A stretch of 58,610 nucleotides of DNA from Welwitschia mirabilis (taxonomy: Eukaryota; Gnetophyta; Gnetopsida; Welwitschiales). Within the stretch, counting starts at the first letter, position 1. Each line of letters starts with the position of its first letter. Positions 46,931-57,829 of this stretch are shown here, piece after piece. The position numbers and the translations under genes were made by a program. Under the pieces are notes generated by a model. It had not been told where the DNA came from and searched no databases. It saw only the letters and a program-made list of their open reading frames with translations. The stretch covers positions 96,719,412 to 96,778,021 of the forward strand of contig JBOZIK010000001.1 in the NCBI GenBank assembly GCA_051453625.1, given 5' to 3'.

Positions 46931-48520
46931 TATTAGGACCCCTATGACTACACCTATAAATCCTAATGCCAATGTCATTCTTAGGGAGATTATTATTGAT
47001 AAAAAAATATAAAAGTCAAATCCCTTTGATTGACCTCTTGGTAATGATGTTAAACTTAGAAATTTAAATGCTTATCCCATTTTTAGTGGTGAACATGATG
47101 AAGATCCTTTACAACACATTNNNNNNNNNNNNNNNNNNNNNNNNNNNNNNNNNNNNNNNNNNNNNNNNNNNNNNNNNNNNNNNNNNNNNNNNNNNNNNNN
47201 NNNNNNNNNNNNNNNNNNNNNNNNNNNNNNNNNNNNNNNNNNNNNNNNNNNNNNNNNNNNNNNNNNNNNNNNNNNNNNNNNNNTTCATTAAGAGATTCAT
47301 GAATGAAACAACCATTAGAAAATGTAAGAAAGAAGTAACTAACTTTTAATAATAGGCTAATGAATATTATGCCTCTACCTATAAGAGATTTTTTATTACT
47401 TTACATTTGAATCCTATAGATGACTTTTCTTAAGACGAATTAGTAGACTACTTTTATAGTGGATTTAACAGTCTAACTAAGCAACTTGTTAACTTTTCAC
47501 ATGGAGAAAATTTGATGAACCTTACATTAGAAAATACTTGGAGAGTGTTTGAAGAGTTAGTATAAGTGAGTTAAACTTGGCGTAAAACCTCACCTAAAGA
47601 AAATCAAATAGTAGATCAAATCATTAAAGATCTTAAAGAAGTTAAGCAAGAGAAGGAGGAAGTAAATATTGAAAAAGAACTAACTAATGTCATTAAGGAT
47701 TTAATCTCAACTTTAGAGAAGTACACTCAAATGATTTTAGATGCAAAGGTGAAAATATAAAAGAGTGTGGTCGTAGCTCCAACATGTGATTTATGTGAAG
47801 ACAACTGTTATGTAATGAAAGAATGTTCTTTATTGCTAACATATAGATAAAGAATTTATGAAGAAGTATGTGCTTTTAACTAAAGGTCTTCAAAATTTAA
47901 TCAAAATCAAAACCAAAGTTAAATTCAAAATCAAAACAAATTTCAACCTAGGATAAATGGATAATCCAATTTCAAAATTTTTCAAATAAATCATCTTAAT
48001 TTCCAACCATTTAGAAAGATATTTGAGAATGTGAATTTTTAATCAAACAACTCTAATAATCAAGAAATCTCATTCAACTTACAAACTTAAAGTGATCTAC
48101 TTAGGAATTCCATTGATGAGTTGAGAAAAATCCAAGAAAGAATAAATTCCAACATTGAAAATCTTATGAGTATTTTATAACAAACCATGCTTGCTCATCA
48201 AAAACCCCAAGAGTCACTTATGATACAACCTCTACCAAACCTAAATGAAGTTAAGAAAGATTATAAGGTTATGATAAGAAGTGGAAATGAGATAACCCCT
48301 CATATCCATAAGGCTTCAACATCTCAAAGTGATTAAAATGATGAAGAAGAGGATATACAAATTTTAGAAAATCATTCTTTTCTTTCTCCTTTAAGCAATA
48401 AAAAGAAAAATTCTTCTCATAAAGAACCTGCTACCCCTTCTCTTAATAGATTAAGCATAAATCCTACTTTTAATGAATAATTTAAATCCTTAATTCAAAA
48501 TGTGAGTATAAATTTACTAT
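46931..48520 (+). pseudogene. Athila-B gag
   Basis: Capsid/nucleocapsid precursor. It starts near TPMTTPINPNANVILREI, then LRNLNAYPIFSGEHDEDPLQ (about 47055-47118), the gag core of this lineage. After a 163-N gap come FIKRFMNETTIRKCKKEVTN, FFITLHLNPIDDF and FYSGFNSLTKQLVNFSHGEN with LMNLTLENTWRVFEEL (47284-47565), where related gags read F-Y-x-G-L ... L-x-x-x-x-G-x-x-x-x-x-x-x-x-E-x-x. A Cys-rich knuckle remnant CDLCEDNCYVMKEC lies at 47785-47826 (the expected His is not in place). An Asn/Gln-rich tail (47890-48180) follows. Stops replace Trp and Gln codons at many sites. Confidence 0.85.
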
Positions 48521-48559
48521 TTTAAAAACTTTTATAAGAGAATCCTAAATATTCCAAGT

Positions 48560-49515
48560 TATGAAAAGACCTGATTAGGAGAAAATAAAAATGAATCATT
48601 CCTAGTAAAGTCTTCCTAGCTTAATCCATTAATAACTTAGTTTTACAAAAATGTTTAAAGTTTAAATATTGGAAAGCAGTTACTATTAGTATTACTTTAG
48701 AGGGAAGGATTAAGAAAGCCTAGATTAATATTGGATCTATTTTCAACATTATGCCCTTATACATTTATCAATGAATTAGGTGGGAAGATAGAATAGAGCT
48801 TAAAAGGATTATCTTAGAATTAGATAATACTTCTATTAAGAAATTTTTAATTATGATTAAGGATTTATTTGTTTAGATTAAAGATGCTTGGTACTCCATT
48901 GATGTTGTTGTGATAGAAGTTAAACATAACNNNNNNNNNNNNNNNNNNNNNNNNNNNNNNNNNNNNNNNNNNNNNNNNNNNNNNNNNNNNNNNNNNNNNN
49001 NNNNNNNNNNNNNNNNNNNNNNNNNNNNNNTTTTACGAAAGTGTTCAAAGTTTAAAGATATGAGGGTAGCAACTATTAGTATCACTTTAGAAGGAAATAA
49101 AAGAATAAAAAAGCCTTAATTGGTATTAAAGCTAGTATCAACATTATTCCCTTGCATATTTATCAATGGCTTGGGTTGAAAAGTAAAATAGAGCATGTAA
49201 GGATTGTCTTAAAATTAGCATATACATTAGTTAAGAAATCTTTAGGCATGATTAAAGATTTAGTCATTCAAATTAAAGAAGCATTCTACCCTATTAATTT
49301 AGTTATGATAGAAGTTGAATATAATGACGATTATCCTTTNNNNNNNNNNNNNNNNNNNNNNNNNNNNNNNNNNNNNNNNNNNNNNNNNNNNNNNNNNNNN
49401 NNNNNNNNNNNNNNNNNNNNNNNNAAGTTTTCAATAAGAGTGTTTAATGGTACTAAAAAAGATTTATATGATTATTTGAGTGTGGAAGAAGAGATGAAAC
49501 CAACTTTATTTTTAT
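48560..49515 (+). pseudogene. Athila-B protease, present twice around a gap
   Basis: Left copy (about 48600-48930) includes INIGSIFNIMPLYIYQ with the catalytic Asp changed to Asn (48727-48729). The right copy (49031-49339) reads in two frames through IIPLHIYQ-type sequence and IYQWLGLKSKIEHVRIVLKL, with the Asp codon now Gly. Between them lies a 100-N gap (48931-49030). The copies are only about 75 percent alike by eye, so they may come from two family members joined in scaffolding. After the gap at 49340-49424, KFSIRVFNGTKKDLYDYLSV leads into the RT connection, as in Athila-A. Neither copy can be active. Confidence 0.8.
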
Positions 49516-51050
49516 AACATCACCTACTTAAAGAAAGATGGTTAATGCTTCATGAACTAGCTTTGTATGATGATCAACTTAAAGTAAACAACTTAAAAGT
49601 TTTTGATAAAGATCAACATAATTTTAACCATTTAGAAATTGATCATTTTAATCTAGAGAGTAGAAAGACTGAGTTTGTCAATTATATAGGAGTTCAAGAT
49701 CTAAGCAAAACTAATACTAATGTCCAGACAATAGTCTAAGATGACAGTGAATTTTCCTAAAAATTTAATGGCAAATAAAAATCTAAATTTAAATANNNNN
49801 NNNNNNNNNNNNNNNNNNNNNNNNNNNNNNNNNNNNNNNNNNNNNNNNNNNNNNNNNNNNNNNNNNNNNNNNNNNNNNNNNNNNNNNNNNNNNNNNNNNN
49901 NNNNNNNNNNNNNNNNNNNNNNNNNNNNNNNNNNNNNNNNNNNNNNNNNNNNNNNNNNNNNNNNNNNNNNNNNNNNNNNNNNNNNNNNNNNNNNNNNNNN
50001 NNNNNNNNNNNNNNNNNNNNNNNNNNNNNNNNNNNNNNNNNNNNNNNNNNNNNNNNNNNNNNNNNNNNNNNNNNNNNNNNNNNNNNNNNNNNNNNNNNNN
50101 NNNNNNNNNNNNNNNNNNNNNNNNNNNNNNNNNNNNNNNNNNNNNNNNNNNNNNNNNNNNNNNNNNNNNNNNNNNNNNNNNNNNNNNNTTAGAAAATTAA
50201 ATGAATTAACTAAAAAAGATCATTATTATTTGCATTTTCTTGATTAGATACTTACTAGAATACAAGGACACACTTGTATTATTTTCTTGATGGATATAGT
50301 GATTGCAATCCAGTTTGTACTTCTAGTAAGGATCAGGCTAAAACTATTTTCACTTTATCTTTTGGTACTTTTGCTTTTAGACACATGCTTTTTAGACTTT
50401 ACAATGTTCCTGGTACTTCTCAAGATGCTATGATGGGTATNNNNNNNNNNNNNNNNNNNNNNNNNNNNNNNNNNNNNNNNNNNNNNNNNNNNNNNNNNNN
50501 NNNNNNNNNNNNNNNNNNNNNNNNNNNNNNNNNNNNNNNNACTTACTAGAATACAAGGACACACTTTTATTATTTTATTGATGAATATAGTGATTGCAAT
50601 CCAGTTTGTACTTCTAGTGAGGATCAGGCTAAAACTATTTTCACTTTACCTTTTGGTACTTTTTCTTTGAGACATATGCTTTTTAGACTTTGCAATGTTT
50701 CTGGTACTTCTCAAGATGCTATGATGGGTATTTTTTCTAGTATGTCAGAGGATTTGATAGAAATTTTTAAGGATGACCTATCTACATATGCTAAAAATTT
50801 TTAGAAAGTCTTAAAAATATTAGAAAAAGTCCTTGATAGATGAATTTCTAGTGGCCTACATTTGAGTTGGGAGAAAATTTTATTTTTAGTTGAAAGTGAA
50901 ATTATTTTAGGTCACCATATTTCAAAATAAGGGATTAGGAGGGATTAGGATGAATCTTAAAAAAGTTAGTATCATTCAAAACCTAAATCCCTCAACCAAT
51001 ATAAAACAAGTTAGATCCTTTCTTGTCATTGTGATTTTTATGGTCTGTTT
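49516..51050 (+). pseudogene. Athila-B reverse transcriptase
   Basis: A connection peptide (ALYDDQLKVNNLKVFDKDQH, open 49545-49739) precedes a 393-N gap that covers the RT fingers. RT resumes with RKLNELTKKDHYYLHFLD, then YYFLDGYSDCNPVC, DQAKTIFTLSFGTFAFRHML and YNVPGTSQDAMMG to 50440. After a 100-N gap the same stretch repeats (50541-50740, about 95 percent alike) and continues to EDLIEIFKDDLSTYAKNF. The catalytic F-M-D-D box reads F-K-D-D at 50766-50777 with both Asp kept. LSWEKILFLVESEIILGHHI (50865-50925) is the end of the palm/thumb block. Frameshifts and stops break the frame. Confidence 0.9.
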
Positions 51051-51680
51051 ATTTAGGATTATGTAAATATTTATAAACCCCTTTACTTATTACTAGAAAA
51101 AAAGTTAAATTTGAATGGAATGAATCTTGTCAGCTTGCTTTTGATAGACTTAAATGTAAAGTCTCTTATGCTTATATCATAATAGGATCCGATTGGGAAA
51201 AATATTTTGAATTAATGTGTAATGCTAGTAATTTTTTTATGAGTGGGATACTTTGTCAAAAATATAAAAATGATTATAAAGTTATATTCTACTATAGTAA
51301 AACTCTATCTAGAACTCAAATGAATTATACTACTACAGGGAAAGAAATATTAGCAACCTTGATACATTTAGATATTATCTTTTAGGCTTCCATATAAATG
51401 TTTATACCAATTATGCTATGATTCATTACCTTATGACTAAGAAATATTTGAGTGCTATATTGATTAGATCGATCCTTCTCATGCAAAAAATTAATTTGAC
51501 CATCATTAATAAAGTAGAAAAGCATAATTGTAGTGCTGATCATTTATCTTATCTTTCTTCTTCTCTTAATGATTCTGTTATTGATGATTCTTTTCTAGAT
51601 AAACAACTTTTTGCTATATCTTCTATCATCCTCCTCCTTGGTATGTTGATATTGTTAATTACCTTATTACTATGAAAACA
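51051..51680 (+). pseudogene. Athila-B RNase H and tail
   Basis: Would degrade the RNA strand of the DNA-RNA hybrid. PLCKLLLEKKVKFEWNESCQ, LAFDRLKCK and FELMCNASNFFMSGILCQKY match the RT-linked RNase H of gypsy elements (catalytic D in C-D-A-S is Asn here: M-C-N-A-S). VIFYYSKTLSRTQMNYTTTG and KEILATLIHLD follow. The tail has MIHYLMTKKYLSAILIRSIL, then HNCSADHLSYLSSSLNDSVI (about 51526-51585), the A-D-H-L-S-R-L end block. It is homologous to the minus-strand remnant at 22598-22900. Confidence 0.9.
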
Positions 51681-52870
51681 CCATAACTTTGGACTTATAA
51701 ATAATGTAAATCCTTTTTCCATAGAATAGATAACTATAAGTGGATAGAACCAATCTATATTATAGGTTTAAAGACTAAATTATGCGAAAATATATGTTTG
51801 ATTAAACAAAAAAATTAATATCCTTTATCTTTGTCATGGTGCTATTTGTGGAGGTCATTTAAGTGGAAAAAAATAGCTATGAAAATTCTTTACTCTAGTT
51901 TTTATTGGCTTACATTTTTTTAAGATTCTTTGAATTTTGCTAAAAGGTGTAATCCTTGTGAGCATTATGGTAGTCTTATGCATGCTTAAGAGATGCTTCT
52001 TAGACCCATTCTTAAATGTGCACCTTTTGATTATTACGAAAATGATTTTATAGGCCATATTCACCCACCTTCTAATGATAAAAATTATATTTTAGTAGCT
52101 ATAGATTACATGATTAAATGAGTTAAAGCTATTTCTACTTCTTTGAATGATGCTCAAACTATTTGTACTTTTATTAGAAGTTATATTTTCAATGATTTGA
52201 TTTTCCTAATATTATCTCTAGTGATTAAGGAACTTATTTTATAAACTAACTTTTAAGAAAACTTCTTTTATCCATTAGAATAGAATTTAGAATAACTTGT
52301 GCTTATCATCCTTAGATCAATGATCAAGCTGAAAATGCAAACAAAGAAATTAAAAAAATGTAATAAAGACTTATTACTGTTAATAAAAAGTTTTAGGTTT
52401 CTAAGATTAACAATGTTCTTTGGGCTTACTACACTACTTGGTGTAATTCTCTTTGTTTTTCACCTTATGAACTTGTGTACGTAAAAGTTTGTGTTTTATG
52501 TGTTGACGTGTGTTATAACTCTTATAATGCTTCTTATCAACTTAATCTTATAGACCTTCATGAAAATATTAAACATAGATTAGCCCAATTAGATCATCTT
52601 GATGAAAATGTACTCATGTTATACATCATTAATCAATCTATAAAGCCCAAGCTAAGTGAAAAAATAATAGAAAGTTACTTCATAAAAATTTTAAACCTAG
52701 TCAACTTGTCCTTTTATACAATAACAGAGTACATATTTTGAATAACAAATTGACCTCTAAATAGTTAGGTCCTTATCTTATAGTAAGACTACATTCTAAT
52801 GGCTCTATTAAGATTTTAGACTTAGATACTAAGGAGATTCAGAAATTTAATGGGTAAAATTATATAAAAA
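51681..52870 (+). pseudogene. Athila-B integrase
   Basis: Integrase remnant spread over three frames. The zinc-binding start is LCHGAICGGHLSGKK (51830-51870) followed by RCNPCEHYGS (about 51944-51973), giving H-H-C-C. The core shows NDFIGHIHPPSNDKNYILVA (first catalytic Asp, about 52040), AIDYMIK, SSD, a stop, GTYFIN (second Asp, about 52225) and INDQAENANKEIKK (third acidic residue, about 52320-52360). All three D-D-E positions are visible, though not in one frame. NNVLWAYYTTWCNSLCFSPY and ELVYVKVC follow. The C-terminal domain gives LVLLYNNRVHILNNKLTSK-type sequence over two frames (52705-52760). No intact enzyme can be made. Confidence 0.9.
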
Positions 52871-55800
52871 AAATATTTCAATGCAATTTTGAACATGATT
52901 GAAGCACTTGTTTTGGAGGTTCTTCTCAATAAGGAGGACTTCCATCCTATCATTATCTAAATTATTTCTTAGCTTATTCATTTGGTGGATGCCATGAAGT
53001 CACTTGATCATATTTTAAACTTGAGTTATATGTTGCTTTATAAAGTTTCCATGACTAATATTCATATTTGACCATTTTATAATGATAAATTTGGATTCAT
53101 CAAATTTTGAGAAATTACTATATCTATGGACTTTACTTTGAAGTAAGATGTCTTATTTCTTGTATTTTTTTTCCAATGATGTGAGGTCTTTAATTATTTA
53201 GAAGTTTTCTTTTCTGTCTTTCATCCCAATTATTCATCTTCATCTTCTTGAGTGTGTAATCATGTAGCAATTATTCAAAGAAAAAAAAAAAATATAAAAG
53301 ATAGAGAAAGAGAAAAAGAAAATAATAACCATGATCTATTGTATTTATGCTTAAAGAAAAATACATGGTTATCATAATATCCTACCATACTAGGGTAAAT
53401 TTTTTTTAGAGGAACCTTTGATAGTGTTAGTAGCTATAAAAACTCCATTGAGGGGTTAGTTGGTTATGCTTTGTGAGTCCTTACTTTTCTAACTATGGTT
53501 GCACTTCCCTCATCATGGAAAAGTTATAAGAGAGTTTGAGGATATGGAATCAATGGTGTTCCTAGTGTTATTAGAGGCATTATTTATTTTCTAGACTCTT
53601 ACTATTCCCACATGATCATTTTCCTTTTAAGGATTTTGGTGTGTTTTGGAGTGTGAGTAGGTGAGTTCATTTTTGAGTAGCTTTTAATCTTATCATTTAT
53701 TATTTAAGCATTTAATATTTGGTGTTGNNNNNNNNNNNNNNNNNNNNNNNNNNNNNNNNNNNNNNNNNNNNNNNNNNNNNNNNNNNNNNNNNNNNNNNNN
53801 NNNNNNNNNNNNNNNNNNNNNNNNNNNNNNNNNNNNNNNNNNNNNNNNNNNNNNNNNNNNNNNNNNNNNNNNNNNNNNNNNNNNNNNNNNNNNNNNNNNN
53901 NNNNNNNNNNNNNNNNNNNNNNNNNNNNNNNNNNNNNNNNNNNNNNNNNNNNNNNNNNNNNNNNNNNNNNNNNGGTGGTCCTAGGGTTATTAGAGGCATT
54001 ATTTATTTTCTAGACTCTTACTATTCCCACATGATCATTTTCCTTTTAAGGATTGTGGTGTGTTTTGGAGTGTGAGTAGGTGAGTTCATTTTTGAGTAGC
54101 TTTTAATCTTATCATTTATTATTTTAAGCACTTCAATTTTTAGTATCATCATAATCACTGTATTTTTAAGTGGAACTTTATGGAGGTTATACATTTTGTT
54201 ATGTATTTTTACTCAGGTGGCTTTATGATGTCTTCCATGAGGGTTTTCTAAGTTAAAATTTAGGATAGGTAAGTAATCTTCTCCATGTTTCTTATGTCTA
54301 TTTTCATTTTGCTTTTCTTTGGTTTTTTAGTTTGTTATTTTAAAGTTGTTTTCACATTCTGTAATCTTCACTTAGGACCTTATCATTTACTAATTTTTTT
54401 GTTGTTCATTCATAACATATCATTTTTTTAGCATTAGAATTAAATAGAAAATCTTTTATGTTTCATATCTTTTATTAGANNNNNNNNNNTTACTTTTCAA
54501 TTTAAGCACATTTATTTAGTCTTCATTGTCATGTTTTAGCCTAGTTCGTATGTTTGCTTTAGCTATAGTTTTCATTTGTTTTGAGTTTTTCTCCTTCATC
54601 CTCATAGTTTTCATTTGTTTTCTTTAGCTATAGTTTTTTTGCTTCATTCCCTCTTTTTCTAAGTTTTTTGATGAATTCTAATGCCTTCATGATCATATCT
54701 GAGACTAATTTTCTATGCTAACATGTTTATCTTTGAAAATTTTTTTAAAATTCCATCATCTACCCGTTGTCCAGATGATAAATGCGGATGATAGTCTGAT
54801 TTTTTCTGAGGGACATCCTAAGGTTATCATCTAGATGACAGACTGGACAATAGTATGATAAAACTGTGGCTGAACCCTTTTCTTCCTCATTTTTCTTCAT
54901 TTTCTCATTGTTTTTGTCCATTTCTTTAAGAGATAATGAGTCCCCTAGCTCCTTCCATTGCATTGGATTTTGTCCTAGCCAAATTCTCTTCCAGATTTCC
55001 TAGTTTTTTGTAAATTTCTGAAAATAATAAATGTTTTTATCTCCTTCATTTTTTTTCAAATTTTTTCTCCTATGTTTAGCCTTTCGACATGCATTTTTCA
55101 TGTATATTGATTATTTTTTTGTGCTCTTCAATTTGGAACATATATATTTAATTTTCACTACGTATTTCAAAAGTTATGATTAGTTATGCATTTTATGAGA
55201 AAAGTTTAAGTTTTTATCTTTTACACTCGATTTCTCGCAAATCATAGGTTGAAACATAGTGGTCCTTTAGGATAAATTGATTAGTTGAAAATGTTTTANN
55301 NNNNNNNNNNNNNNNNNNNNNNNNNNNNNNNNNNNNNNNNNNNNNNNNNNNNNNNNNNNNNNNNNNNNNNNNNNNNNNNNNNNNNNNNNNNNNNNNNNTT
55401 CTCATTGTTTTTGTCCATTTCTTTAAGAGATAATGAGTTCCCTAGTCCCTTCCATTGCATTGGATTTTGTCCTAGCCAAATTCTCTTCTAGATTTCCTAG
55501 TTTTTTGTAAATTTCTGAAAATAAAAAATGTTTTTATCTCCTTCATTTTTTTAAAATTTTTTCTCCTATGTTTAGCCTTTCGACATGCATTTTTCATGTA
55601 TGTTGATTAGTTTTTTATGCTTTTCAATTTGGAACATATATATTTAATTTTTACTACATATTTCAAAAGTTATAATTAGTTATGCATTTTATGAGAAAAG
55701 TTTAAGTTTTTATCTTTTACACTTGATTTCTCGCAAATCATAGGTTGAAACATAGTGGTCCTTTAAGATAAATTGATTAGTTGAACATCTTCTATGATTC

Positions 55801-55925
55801 TATTAGACTAGATTATTCATTTGAGAACTTTGAAATTTTACCTTATATGGGGCCCATGTAAAAAATATTTTTCCATTTTTTACACATTTCACAAATTTTT
55901 TCTCATGACTAGGCAACAGGGCTGT
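52871..55925 (+). other. Athila-B spacer between pol and accessory ORF
   Basis: About 3 kb without coding signal. It includes an A-run and purine stretch at 53279-53325, two gap-flank duplications (about 53550-53727 = 53974-54124; about 54890-55290 = 55399-55787), a 10-N gap (54480-54489) and two copies of the family motif (54752-54797, 54825-54860). Pyrimidine-rich sequence dominates on the plus strand. Confidence 0.6.
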
Positions 55926-55929
55926 ATTG

Positions 55930-57180
55930 ACACTTTTTAAGGAAGGGAGGGAAAGACATATTTTCATCATTTTTCACTTTTTTTTTGATTTTAGGGGTCA
56001 TTATTGAGCATCCATGTGACATATTTAGCTTGTCTATCTGATCTTACATGATTTTTTTACATATTTTTGACTGAGTAGGCCTAGTACGTATAGAGCTAAA
56101 TAGGATGAAAATAAGGCCAAAGTCATAGAGTAGGAGGAAGATTCATTAGTACTGCCAGAGATTGAGCGTGCAAAGCCTGTGCATCCTCTGACTCGACATA
56201 GACATTTACTGATGATCCAGATCACTGCTATTCATATCAAGTAATCCTTCAAAGATTTTATGAGTATACTAGGCTAGAGGTTGATTAGAGGCTCTCAGAA
56301 CTTTAGCTTCAATGGATTTTAGATGCATTAGGGACATATTATGTATTATATACTAGGGAGTTTTATGATACTATGCATATCAAGTGACATCTAGATGCTT
56401 ATGATTACCTCATTAACATGATTATAGCCTCTATACAAGATCAAGAAATAGCTATACTTCCAAATCACATTACATTAATGATAAAATCAAATAGTATTAG
56501 GATTTTACATATTCATTTGGCCAGAGGGACAGAGGAGCACTATACATCTGGTGCAGCATTAGATACTCCAGTGGATTTAACACTAGATAGGCGGGGCGTA
56601 CTTATTACTTAGTTGACCCTTGCATACAGAGTTTTACACAGAGGACTGATTCATAACATTAGTTCATCATTTCATGATAGTTACATGATGGTCATATATT
56701 TATAGATTTTAGCAGCTTTTAGGCAGGTAGAGTAGATGGATTTACTAACATTCATATGAAGGAGACTCAGATCGATGGTTGAGGCATGACAGTTATAGAC
56801 TCTGGGGTATCCATACCTCCTCTCAGCTTTTTTAACAATTTGGGATACTAGAGCTCATGGATAAGTAGCACCTTTTACATATTCATACTTCCACTGACTA
56901 TCCTCAGAACATGGGTATACAGATATCAGGAGAGGCAGAGAGACCTTAGGGACAGAGACCTATAGTTGAAGTTACACTAAAGTAGACAAATGAGACCATC
57001 AAGGGTTTCATTAATTACGGTATCCAAACATTAGATCAGAGGATATAGATATTAGATTAGAGGACTTAGAAATTATAGCAGAGGATGTAGATAGTTGAGA
57101 AAATATGCTAGTGCATCGTATCCATGTAGTAGAGTGTGATAGTTAACCTCCCAGATGTAGTCCATGTTCAAGGAGATAAA
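55930..57180 (+). pseudogene. Athila-B accessory ORF after pol
   Basis: A coding-like stretch richer in GC than its surroundings lies between pol and the 3' LTR, where Athila-group elements carry their extra (env-like) gene. Readable pieces in order are EEDSLVLPEIERAKPVHPLT, FYDTMHIK, HLDAYDYLINMIIASIQDQE and SGAALDTPVDLTLDRRGVLI (open 56418-56612). After a stop come LTLAYRVLHRGLIHNISSSF, GYPYLLSAFLTIWDTRAHG and VAPFTYSYFH, then a Glu/Asp-rich tail near 57050. There is no signal peptide, clear transmembrane segment or catalytic motif in what remains. The pattern resembles the family annotated in plants as putative plant transposon protein rather than an envelope. Function unknown; the frame is broken by about ten stops. 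Confidence 0.55.
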
Positions 57181-57229
57181 AATGTTTACTCCATTTCCAC
57201 ATCATTAAATCTCTATTTCCTTGCTAACC

Positions 57230-57810
57230 CTAAGCATCCTCTATCTTCTTCCCCATGCACTTAAGCCTGTTACACATGTAGAGTTTATTATGTAATGATG
57301 AGGGGAGTGATTTTATTGGATTTGTATCTTCCCTTCTATACATTTTTGTATTAAAACTCATGATTATATATATACATATCATTTTGAGTTTAGCATGGTA
57401 TACTTTTACTTGATTTTTCATGCTTGTTTTTATTTTCACATGTTATGATGAGGATCGATTATATTTGTTGTAATCTTTTTAGTTATTTACTATACATTTC
57501 AGTAGTGGGATTTTAATTATTAGCATATTTACTAATTATCTGTCTAAAAAATTCTGTCACAGGTTTCTGTTTTCTAAGACTAATTTTTAAGCCTATCATT
57601 CCCCTATCATCCAGACAATGACTTGGACAATCGTATGGATAGTAACTGAATTAGATGAAATGTTTAGTTTTCTTATTTTTTATAAATTAGTATATATCTC
57701 TAATATTTCTGATAATTTTTCTATGATAATTTTTTAATATTTAGTTGTTTTTATTGATAGACAAGTTGGTTTCAATCATGGTTTACTGCTTATTTTTGTT
57801 AAGGACTGAT
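57230..57810. other. Athila-B 3' untranslated region
   Basis: No coding motif. One copy of the family motif lies at 57605-57640. Confidence 0.5.
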
Positions 57811-57829
57811 AAGGCTAAGTGAGGAGCTA
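57811..57829 (+). other. Athila-B polypurine tract
   Basis: AAGGCTAAGTGAGGAGCTA directly before the LTR start at 57830 is purine-rich with a few pyrimidine changes, in the expected place for plus-strand priming. Confidence 0.55.

Larger units (their letters stand above)
2454..55398. other. assembly gaps (28 runs of N)
   Basis: N runs: 2454-2553, 3270-3369, 7808-7907, 9141-9240, 12596-12695, 14082-14269, 21828-22189, 22588-22597, 23186-23625, 23871-23901, 26441-26868, 28902-29001, 29248-29347, 30305-30343, 31239-31338, 36320-36361, 38019-38118, 44374-44754, 45096-45195, 45938-46037, 47121-47283, 48931-49030, 49340-49424, 49796-50188, 50441-50540, 53728-53973, 54480-54489, 55299-55398. Runs of exactly 100 are likely placeholders of unknown size. 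Long frames consisting mainly of X across these gaps are not genes. Confidence 0.95.
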
